From Bacteroidales bacterium (GTDB lineage Bacteria > Bacteroidota > Bacteroidia > Bacteroidales > UBA932), in contig JAGBSL010000043.1 in the NCBI GenBank assembly GCA_017631875.1, positions 1-23,516 on the forward strand: DNA of 23,516 bases, given 5' to 3'. Shown in pieces: positions 8,936 to 14,478 of the stretch. Made by a program: the position numbers and the translations under genes. The notes under the pieces were generated by a model. That model ran no database searches and was not told the DNA's origin. It saw nothing but the letters and a program-made list of their open reading frames with translations. Numbering within the stretch: the first letter of the stretch is position 1; every line of letters begins with the position of its first letter.

Positions 8936-8966
8936 TTAAAGGCTTTGTAATTTACAAAGCCTTTAA
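8936..8966. terminator. Shared terminator hairpin between convergent pyrF and the unknown gene
   Basis: A perfect 15-bp inverted repeat (8936-8950 and 8952-8966, one base between) has the core AAAGGCTTTGTAA. It begins right after the pyrF stop, and the stop codon of the convergent - strand gene (8952-8954) lies inside the right arm. A long U-tract is lacking on both strands, so termination may rely on the A+T-rich ends of the stem. Confidence 0.7.
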
Positions 8967-9596
8967 GAAGAACTCTTTGCACATCTTGCGGCTTATGTCG
9001 TGGGATGTGCATTTTGTTGGATGATGCAGGTGGTCGACCTGAGTCAAGTCACAGACATAGAGTTTGTCTATCAGTGAGAGGTACATCTTCGAGTACTTGA
9101 CGTCGAGGTGTCGCTGGAGGTCGCTGGTGTATTCCATGGTAAGGATTACCTCCTCTTCTGTCAGATCGTCCTTGCAGAAGATGTAGAGGCCGTATTCTGC
9201 GAAGTCTCCGTAGAATCCTGATCCGACTTTGCGGACCTTGCTTTCGATGATGCGACGCAGCGGCTGGGCGAGAATCCAGTATTCGTACTCGAGGTGTCCA
9301 ATGTACTTTCCTTCCTGGAGACCGTAACCGTAACCGGTTTTGATGATCTGGTCAACTTCTTCACGGTCCTGCTCGGCTACTTCGAATCCAGCCATCTCCT
9401 TAAGCATGCTTATCGCTACATCCTTCTTCGGCTCCATAGCACGTGTTACCTCTATGCCGAGCGAGCGGTCGGGCATCTGCAGGTCCGGCCTGTCTTCATT
9501 GACAAGGGCGGCATAGTCAGGCCCGAGGCATGTCTCCAGGGTTATCTGGGCATATCTCTCAAAGAAGCATGTGTCGAATTTGCGGCTAGTGCTCAT
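8952..9596 (-). CDS. Unrecognised protein with possible PD-(D/E)xK-like motif
   Basis: This 214-residue soluble protein has no signal peptide or membrane segment. I do not recognise a named family. Near the N terminus (residues about 36-55) there is RPDLQ followed, after a short turn, by a hydrophobic strand and acidic residue, GIEVTRAM. This PD...E-V-T pattern resembles the core of some PD-(D/E)xK nuclease-fold proteins with the Lys replaced by Thr. I recall similar hypothetical proteins in Bacteroidales carrying the same SPDLQ/GIEVTRA signature. The C-terminal half contains YGLYIFCKDDLTEEE and a Cys/His-containing stretch (residues about 185-205). Its start codon overlaps the end of the AraC gene by 11 bases, so the two are translationally coupled and probably work together. 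A nuclease function is only a hypothesis. Confidence 0.7.
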   Translation of the reverse strand: MSTSRKFDTCFFERYAQITLETCLGPDYAALVNEDRPDLQMPDRSLGIEVTRAMEPKKDVAISMLKEMAGFEVAEQDREEVDQIIKTGYGYGLQEGKYIGHLEYEYWILAQPLRRIIESKVRKVGSGFYGDFAEYGLYIFCKDDLTEEEVILTMEYTSDLQRHLDVKYSKMYLSLIDKLYVCDLTQVDHLHHPTKCTSHDISRKMCKEFFLKAL

Positions 9597-10428
9597 ATTT
9601 GGATTCTGTCATTTTACGGAACTCCTTAGGGGTCATGCCTGTCTTGTCCTTAAAGAATTTGGCGAAATGCGAAGGAGTCGCGAAGTTGAGATCGAAACTG
9701 ATGACCTGAATGCTGTCCTTGGTTTTTCTCAGCAGTTTCTTTGACTCTAGTATCAGGTAGCTCTCAATCCATTCTGAAGGATACTTACCTGACACGCTGT
9801 GGACCACATGGGCCAGATGTTTGGCCGTAATGCCGATTTGCTCAGCGTAGAATTCCACCTTCCTGTTGTTTCTGAAGTTTTTCTCAACTGTAAGAAAGAA
9901 TTCTCTAGTGATTTCACGGTCTCTCTTCGGTATCTTGCTCCTTTCCTGCTGGTGGTCAAGAATGTAGCATACTTCGTAGAAGAATACTTTGAGGTATTCG
10001 TATACAATCAGATCTCTATATCTGTTGTCTTCGCCCTTGGCGAGGACCTTAAGATAAGAATGGATTGTGTGGAACATTAACAGCTTCCTGCTCGTCAGTG
10101 TACATACTGGACAACCTTTTGTCAGGCGGTTAAGATGTATCTCCAAGTAGTCTTCTGTTGCAAAATCGAACATTGAAAGTCCGACTCTGATTACGTCTAT
10201 GTGAAAATCGTCAGACTGCTCTGCAATGTAAAAAGGAATGTTTGGACCTATCACTATGAAGTCGCAACGCTTTATAGAGTACTCCTGCAATCTTATTCTG
10301 ATTGTAGCAGTTCCCCTCATGCAGATTATAGCAATCATAGAGTCGCATTCCTGATACTTGCCGTCAAGATTAAAGAGTTCGTAGTCTCTTGCAACTCCAC
10401 TATAATTGTCGTAAAGAGATATGTCCAT
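9586..10428 (-). CDS. AraC family transcriptional regulator
   Basis: This 280-residue regulator has an N-terminal cupin-like sensing half (about residues 1-160) and a C-terminal AraC DNA-binding domain of about 100 residues. The first helix-turn-helix is around VEFYAEQIGITAKHLAHVV and the second around VISFDLNFATPSHFAKFF. The closing signature GMTPKEFRKM is the standard end of the AraC domain. It starts a two-gene unit with the unrecognised protein that its 3' end overlaps by 11 bases. No clear TAnnTTTG box precedes it on the - strand. The ligand is unknown. The regulator may control its partner gene or a distant operon. Confidence 0.92.
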   Translation of the reverse strand: MDISLYDNYSGVARDYELFNLDGKYQECDSMIAIICMRGTATIRIRLQEYSIKRCDFIVIGPNIPFYIAEQSDDFHIDVIRVGLSMFDFATEDYLEIHLNRLTKGCPVCTLTSRKLLMFHTIHSYLKVLAKGEDNRYRDLIVYEYLKVFFYEVCYILDHQQERSKIPKRDREITREFFLTVEKNFRNNRKVEFYAEQIGITAKHLAHVVHSVSGKYPSEWIESYLILESKKLLRKTKDSIQVISFDLNFATPSHFAKFFKDKTGMTPKEFRKMTESKYEH

Positions 10429-10516
10429 AATTGAATTTTGTGCTAATTTATTAAAAATCCGACAAAAGTGATAGAAATTATCATAAAATTGACGGATTCT
10501 GTGCTGAAAATAGGCT

Positions 10517-10524
10517 TAACTTTG
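10517..10524 (+). promoter_or_regulatory. Orphan TAnnTTTG -7 box
   Basis: TAACTTTG matches the Bacteroidota -7 consensus on the + strand. A TTG at 10489-10491 lies 25 bases upstream, longer than the usual 19-21, so the -33 part is weak. No gene follows on this strand; a terminator-like hairpin does. Confidence 0.45.
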
Positions 10525-10552
10525 CCACTGTTCCTGTGAAGGAATATCTTAA

Positions 10553-10564
10553 ACACACACACAC
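10553..10564. repeat. (AC)6 simple repeat
   Basis: Six AC dinucleotides in a row lie inside the candidate small RNA. The tract is short, so slippage variation between strains is possible but not shown. Confidence 0.8.
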
Positions 10565-10582
10565 AATTCAATTCTTAAATCT

Positions 10583-10616
10583 AGAGTCAGCCTGAAATTT
10601 CGGGCTGACTCTTTCT
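10583..10616 (+). terminator. Strong hairpin, probable terminator of the candidate small RNA
   Basis: AGAGTCAGCC at 10583-10592 pairs with GGCTGACTCT at 10603-10612, extended inward by a U-G pair and two more pairs to about 13 bp with a four-base loop. A modest pyrimidine run (TTCT) follows. The wobble pair favours function on the + strand. Confidence 0.65.
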
Positions 10617-10637
10617 ATATCACGCTATATATATCTT

Positions 10638-10672
10638 CCCAGGCAGGTCGTAAAGTTGCTAAGGCAACTTTA
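10638..10672 (-). repeat. Dispersed palindromic repeat, diverged copy
   Basis: TAAAGTTGC (10651-10659) and GCAACTTTA (10664-10672) form a 9-bp hairpin. They are flanked by CCCAGGCAGGTCG, which differs at two of 13 positions from the same flank (CCCGGGCCGGTCG) in the two better copies at 10719-10764 and 21195-21242. The strand given is that of the neighbouring genes. The GGCCC half of the outer hairpin is not recognisable here. Confidence 0.7.
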
Positions 10673-10680
10673 GTTATTTA

Positions 10681-10715
10681 ACCCCCGATATGCTTCGCAT
10701 ATCACCCCGAGGGGT
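10681..10715. repeat. Paired palindromes between two repeat copies
   Basis: GATATGC-TTC-GCATATC (10687-10703) is a perfect 7-bp hairpin. It is followed directly by ACCCC-GA-GGGGT (10704-10715). A second ACCCCC run at 10681-10686 could compete for the GGGGT arm, so alternative folds are possible. Confidence 0.7.
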
Positions 10716-10718
10716 ATC

Positions 10719-10764
10719 TCGGCCCTGCCCGGGCCGGTCGTAAAGTTGCTAGGCAACTTTACTC
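10719..10764 (-). repeat. Dispersed palindromic repeat, full copy at the 3' end of sdaA
   Basis: Two neighbouring hairpins: GGCCC-TGCCC-GGGCC (10721-10735) and GTAAAGTTGC-TAG-GCAACTTTAC (10740-10762), joined by GGTC. The copy at 21195-21242 is identical apart from one base in the first loop (G versus A) and the second loop. The sdaA stop codon (10759-10761) lies inside the second hairpin. On the sense strand of sdaA the GTAAAGTTGC hairpin comes first. Confidence 0.88.
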
Positions 10765-11973
10765 CAGATGCTTAGCAAGTCCGCCCTCGCTGGTTTCCTT
10801 GTAGAGGGATGGAAGGTCCTTGCCGGTTTCCTTCATCACTCTTACGACCTGGTCGAATGACACTCTATGGCGGCCGTCAGTGTAAAGGGAGTAGATGCTG
10901 GCATCCATGGCGCGAGCTGCTGCGTAAGCGTTTCTTTCAATGCAAGGGATCTGCACCATACCGCAAACCGGGTCGCATGTAAGTCCCAAGTGGTGCTCAA
11001 GGCCCATTTCGGCTGCGTATTCGATCTGTGACGGGCTTCCTCCCATGAGCTGGGTGATCGCGCCGGCCGCCATAGCGCATGCTACGCCGACCTCGCCCTG
11101 ACATCCTACTTCCGCTCCCGAGATGGAAGCGTTGTGCTTCACGATGTTTCCGATGATTCCAGCTGTGGCAAGAGCCCTGATGATTCTCTGGTCGCTGAAG
11201 CCGTAAACCTTCTTGAGGTGGTAAAGTACGCCCGGAAGGACTCCGCATGAACCGCATGTTGGTGCAGTTACGATTTTGCCTCCGCATGCGTTCTCCTCAC
11301 TGACTGCAAGGGCGTATGCGAATATAAGGCCTCTTGCGCGCTGTACGTCTCCGTATCCGTCTGCCTTGATATAATAGCTTCCTGCCTTACGTCTGATGTT
11401 GAGAGGACCTGGAAGTGCGCCTTCCTCGTCGATTCCTCTCTCTACAGCCTTCTGCATGGTCTTCCAGACAAGCTCAATGTGCTCCCAGAATCCCTTGGTC
11501 TTCTCTTCGTTCTCCTGTACGAACTCCCAGAAAGCCTTGCCGTTCTTGTTGCACCAGTCGAGAATCTCCTTCATGGTAGTCATCTCGTATACCTCTTCTC
11601 CGTCTTCGTCTGCAAGCTCGATGTCCATACATTTGATGTCTCCACCGCCGACGCTGTAATAAGTCCAGCTGTCGGTCAGACTGTTGTCCTCTCCCACTGA
11701 TGCCACTACCATTCCGTTAGGATGCTCTGGAAGGTTTTCCTTAGGCTCCCATGCAATAACGACATCGAGGCCTGCATTTGCCGCCGCCTCTTCGATAGCC
11801 TTATCGGTAAGGTGGCCCTTTCCTGTTGCGGCGAGAGAACCATACAATGTCACATGCAGGCTCTTTGCCTCAGGATGGTTCTCGATGTAGTTTGTAACTG
11901 CTTTGAAAGGTCCCATCGTATGACTGCTTGACGGACCTTTCCCTATTTTGAATATTGATTTTACCGATTTCAT
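10759..11973 (-). CDS. sdaA: L-serine ammonia-lyase, single-chain iron-sulfur type
   Basis: This 404-residue enzyme deaminates L-serine to pyruvate and ammonia in the cytoplasm. The N-terminal domain opens with the conserved GPSSSHTMGP segment (13-22). The C-terminal catalytic domain contains APTCGSCGVLPG (237-248) and the [4Fe-4S] ligands Cys291, Cys333 and Cys344. Their spacings (42 and 11) equal those I recall for the Legionella enzyme. The protein is slightly shorter than the E. coli form, as is usual in Bacteroidales. It has its own TAnnTTTG promoter and no obvious U-rich terminator. Instead, its stop codon lies inside a palindromic repeat that begins a hairpin cluster, which may define the 3' end of the mRNA. 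Confidence 0.96.
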   Translation of the reverse strand: MKSVKSIFKIGKGPSSSHTMGPFKAVTNYIENHPEAKSLHVTLYGSLAATGKGHLTDKAIEEAAANAGLDVVIAWEPKENLPEHPNGMVVASVGEDNSLTDSWTYYSVGGGDIKCMDIELADEDGEEVYEMTTMKEILDWCNKNGKAFWEFVQENEEKTKGFWEHIELVWKTMQKAVERGIDEEGALPGPLNIRRKAGSYYIKADGYGDVQRARGLIFAYALAVSEENACGGKIVTAPTCGSCGVLPGVLYHLKKVYGFSDQRIIRALATAGIIGNIVKHNASISGAEVGCQGEVGVACAMAAGAITQLMGGSPSQIEYAAEMGLEHHLGLTCDPVCGMVQIPCIERNAYAAARAMDASIYSLYTDGRHRVSFDQVVRVMKETGKDLPSLYKETSEGGLAKHLE

Positions 11974-11996
11974 TTCTTATTAAGCGCAAAACTCGG

Positions 11997-12004
11997 CAAA
12001 GATA
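11997..12004 (-). promoter_or_regulatory. -7 box of the sdaA promoter
   Basis: Read on the - strand this is TATCTTTG, a match to TAnnTTTG, ending 23 bases before the sdaA start codon. The expected -33 position would lie in the end of the DPP IV gene and shows no clear TTTG. Confidence 0.6.
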
Positions 12005-12015
12005 ATAAAAAATCC

Positions 12016-14028
12016 TTACAGATAGTCCTCGAAATACATCGAGATCTTGTCATGAAGGTGTACTCTGTCCTTGCCCGATACATTGTGTTCATGGCATGGA
12101 TAAGGGAAGTAGTCTACCTGGACGTTGTTGACAACGCAGGCTCTTACGAAGCTGAGGCTGTGCTCCCAGAGCACTACAGGGTCGATAGCTCCCTGACAGA
12201 TGAGCAGCTTGCCCTTGAGGTTCTTCGCCTGGTTGATGAGGCTGGTCTTTGCGTATCCCTCTGGATTTACGTCAGGATGATCCATGTATCTCTCTCCATA
12301 CATGACCTCGTACCATTTCCAGTCGATTACAGGGCCTCCGGCAACCGCCACCTTGAATACGTCTGGGTAGTTGGTTATCAGGGAAATTGTCATGAATCCG
12401 CCGTAGCTCCATCCATGGACTCCGATGCGGTCCTTATCGACGTAAGGCAGTTCCATAAGCGTCTTTACACCTTCCATCTGGTCTGCCATCTCGGCCTGTC
12501 CGCACTGACGGTGGATGGCCTTCTCGAAGGCTGCACCGCGGTTCTGGGTGCCTCTGTTGTCCTGTACATACACCAGATAGCCTCTCTGAGCCATGTACAT
12601 CTCCCACCTGCGGAGTTCCGCCATGTAAGTGTTCTTTACCATCTGCGAATGAGGACCTCCGTATACATACACGATTACAGGATACTTCTTTGAAGGGTCG
12701 AAGTCCTTAGGCTTTATCAGGCGGTAGTAGTTGTCAAACTTTCCGTCGGCGCTCTTTACAGTGCCGAGCGTGATCTCGGTGTAGGCGTAGTCTTCTGTAG
12801 GGTCGTCCGCTGTGAGCATTGTGCGGATCGCTGTTCCGTCAGATGTACACAGGGTCGTCATCCTTGGTACGCAGAGGCTGCTCCATGAGTCAATGTAGTG
12901 TCTGCAGTCCGGGCTCATGGCGATGGTGTGCCAGCCTTCGTCCGATGTGAGCTGCTGAGGCTTGCCGATCTTTACGGTCTCGACTCCCTTCCAAAGCGCT
13001 TTGGAAGGTACGTTGATCTTCACGCGGAACAGGTGGTTCTCCACCGGCGACACCTCGGCTGAAGTGTACCATACATATTCTCCGTCATTTGCCACATATG
13101 CGACATCCGCATCAGTTTCAGTAAGTCTGCGTACATTTCCGTTGAGGTCGCACAGGTAGAGGTTGCGGTATCCGTCCCTGTTGTCAGTTCTGTAGATGAA
13201 GAGGTTTTCCGACCCCTTGACGAACCATACCGGGTCCTGTGGCTCGACATATTTTGCATTGTCCTCTGTGAGGATGGTCTTGATGAACGCTCCGGTATTC
13301 GCGTCGTACATATTCAGGTGCATGTGCTTCTGGCTTCTGTCCAGCACCTGCACGAGTACCTTTGTTCCGTCCGGAGTCCAGCTGATGTTTGTCAGGTACT
13401 GGTCCTCACCGAAATCGTTGACCTTGAGGTATACGCTGCTGCACCTCCTGAGGTTGTATACACCTACCTGCACGATCTCAGAGTCCATTCCGGCCATAGG
13501 GTACTTTATCTCCTTGAGGCTTCCTGTCCTGGTGGTGATGTCAAGCAGAGGAAACGATGTTACCTTGCTCTCGTCCTTCTTGTAGAAGGCTACCTTGGTG
13601 CTGTCAGGCGACCAGAATATTCCGTCCTCGATTCCGAACTCGTTTCGGCTGACATACTGGCCGTATGTGATGTTCTCGTCCCTGCTTCCTCCGATAGTCA
13701 GCACAAGGCCGTTACCGCTCTGATAATAGAGGCTTCTGCCCTTTGTATAGACCTTCTCCTCCTTCCATGTAGGCTTGTAGGGTCTTTCAAGACGTGTCTC
13801 GATGTCGAAAAGCACCCATTTGCCGTCCTGATGCATCAAAATTTCCCTATCGTTCTTCCATGAACAGTAGAGGTTCTTTGGAGCCAGTTCTCTTGAGAGG
13901 ATAGTCTCCTCCATTGTAAGGATCTTTCCGGACTGCGGGTTTGCCGGACGGGTCGCTATCGTTCCGGGCTGAGCTGACAAAGTCAATCCCAGGCCTATGA
14001 GGCCCAGGATCATGATGGTTTTCTTCAT
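12016..14028 (-). CDS. Dipeptidyl peptidase IV family serine peptidase (S9B), secreted
   Basis: This 670-residue peptidase probably removes X-Pro or X-Ala dipeptides from peptides in the periplasm. A signal peptide covers about residues 1-19 (MKKTIMILGLIGLGLTLSAQ). The beta-propeller contains NEFGIEDGIFWSPDSTKVAF, YKKDES and IKYPMAGM, which are hallmarks of the DPP IV N-terminal domain. The alpha/beta-hydrolase domain carries Ser541 in GWSYGGF, Asp616 in GAIDPVV and His648 in CHEHNV. The Asp-His spacing of 32 equals that of human DPP IV. The usual DDNVH after the acid is replaced by DPVVLWEHS, a variant I associate with one Bacteroidales subgroup. It is the second gene of an operon, 6 bases after the small membrane protein. 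It ends 42 bases upstream of the sdaA start codon. Confidence 0.93.
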   Translation of the reverse strand: MKKTIMILGLIGLGLTLSAQPGTIATRPANPQSGKILTMEETILSRELAPKNLYCSWKNDREILMHQDGKWVLFDIETRLERPYKPTWKEEKVYTKGRSLYYQSGNGLVLTIGGSRDENITYGQYVSRNEFGIEDGIFWSPDSTKVAFYKKDESKVTSFPLLDITTRTGSLKEIKYPMAGMDSEIVQVGVYNLRRCSSVYLKVNDFGEDQYLTNISWTPDGTKVLVQVLDRSQKHMHLNMYDANTGAFIKTILTEDNAKYVEPQDPVWFVKGSENLFIYRTDNRDGYRNLYLCDLNGNVRRLTETDADVAYVANDGEYVWYTSAEVSPVENHLFRVKINVPSKALWKGVETVKIGKPQQLTSDEGWHTIAMSPDCRHYIDSWSSLCVPRMTTLCTSDGTAIRTMLTADDPTEDYAYTEITLGTVKSADGKFDNYYRLIKPKDFDPSKKYPVIVYVYGGPHSQMVKNTYMAELRRWEMYMAQRGYLVYVQDNRGTQNRGAAFEKAIHRQCGQAEMADQMEGVKTLMELPYVDKDRIGVHGWSYGGFMTISLITNYPDVFKVAVAGGPVIDWKWYEVMYGERYMDHPDVNPEGYAKTSLINQAKNLKGKLLICQGAIDPVVLWEHSLSFVRACVVNNVQVDYFPYPCHEHNVSGKDRVHLHDKISMYFEDYL

Positions 14029-14034
14029 AATATG

Positions 14035-14415
14035 TTATTCTCTGACTGAAATTATCTTGTCGACAACGTATCTCTGCTTGCCTCTCCATGGAAGAGTTCC
14101 GAGATACTCCTTGTAACCGAGTTCGACGGTCTTGCCTGCACATCTCATGAGCGAGTCAGCAATCGTTTCGTCTGTGACGGAAAAGTCGAACTCGTATGAT
14201 TGGATCATACCTGGATTTGTTCCTTTGCCTTTACCGAATCCTGCCTGAATGGCTCTGCCTTCGTATGTCTTGAACACATAGCCCTTGCGTACTACGAAGT
14301 TGAGTTCACCGGCCTTTACTCCCTCTCCGAACACGAAGTAGAACTTGAAGTAGATGAATCCTGCAAGCAGAAGGACTGCTATGATGGATGTGATTGCAAT
14401 AATCTTCTTTTTCAT
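14035..14415 (-). CDS. Small membrane-anchored protein of unknown function
   Basis: This 126-residue protein has one N-terminal membrane helix (about residues 4-24) and a soluble domain of about 100 residues, probably facing the periplasm. The motif KGYVFKTYEGRAIQ (about 44-57) and the ending around LPWRGKQRYVVDKII are conserved features I recall from Bacteroidales proteins that databases often mislabel as 6-phosphogluconate dehydrogenase. It has no dehydrogenase fold and is far too short for that name. It is the first gene of an operon with the DPP IV peptidase. Its promoter faces away from the fucosidase gene. No function is assigned. Confidence 0.8.
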   Translation of the reverse strand: MKKKIIAITSIIAVLLLAGFIYFKFYFVFGEGVKAGELNFVVRKGYVFKTYEGRAIQAGFGKGKGTNPGMIQSYEFDFSVTDETIADSLMRCAGKTVELGYKEYLGTLPWRGKQRYVVDKIISVRE

Positions 14416-14427
14416 GTTAAAACTGTT

Positions 14428-14460
14428 TTTGCAAAGTTAATCAATAATTCATTATATTAG
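14428..14460 (+). promoter_or_regulatory. Weak candidate promoter for the fucosidase gene
   Basis: TTTG at 14428-14431 and TATATTAG at 14453-14460 are 21 bases apart; the -7 element differs from TAnnTTTG at one position. It would overlap the divergent promoter of the membrane protein operon, so the two could interfere. Confidence 0.35.
14432..14439 (-). promoter_or_regulatory. -7 box for the small membrane protein-DPP IV operon
   Basis: Read on the - strand this is TAACTTTG, a full TAnnTTTG match, ending 16 bases before the start codon. The implied 5' leader is only about 10 nucleotides. Confidence 0.6.
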
Positions 14461-14478
14461 CATTTTAAATCGATTCCT

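Larger units (their letters stand above)
10531..10618 (+). ncRNA. Candidate small RNA of about 90 nt
   Basis: A transcript starting 6-8 bases after the TAACTTTG box and ending at the hairpin at 10583-10612 would be about 85-90 nucleotides. It would have an unstructured A/C-rich 5' half, including (AC)6, and a strong 3' stem-loop. The stem closes fully only in the + strand RNA, where U10593 pairs with G10602; on the - strand this pair is C against A. No start codon with a plausible ribosome site is present. The ends are estimates, and it could instead be a leader left over from a lost gene. Confidence 0.35.
10429..10758. other. Gene-free region with promoter, candidate small RNA and hairpin cluster
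   Basis: No convincing coding sequence exists here. From left to right it contains the upstream region of the AraC gene (about 10429-10510), a + strand TAnnTTTG box (10517-10524), an (AC)6 run (10553-10564) and a strong hairpin (10583-10612). After that come at least five successive palindromes (10638-10762) up to the stop codon of sdaA, including two copies of a dispersed repeat. It is the only gene-free stretch over 300 bases in the window. Confidence 0.8.

Noticed and set aside
10536..10595. A 19-codon frame from a GTG inside the candidate small RNA, encoding alternating His and Thr
   Set aside because: No ribosome-binding context and a non-ATG start; the His-Thr pattern is just the translation of the (AC)6 tract.
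10638..10762. The cluster of palindromes considered as a CRISPR array
   Set aside because: The palindromes are not regularly spaced direct repeats with unique spacers, and no cas gene is present.
12052..12693. Long + strand open frame (213 codons) opposite the DPP IV gene
   Set aside because: It is antisense to the well-supported catalytic domain; its openness follows from the codon bias of the real gene.
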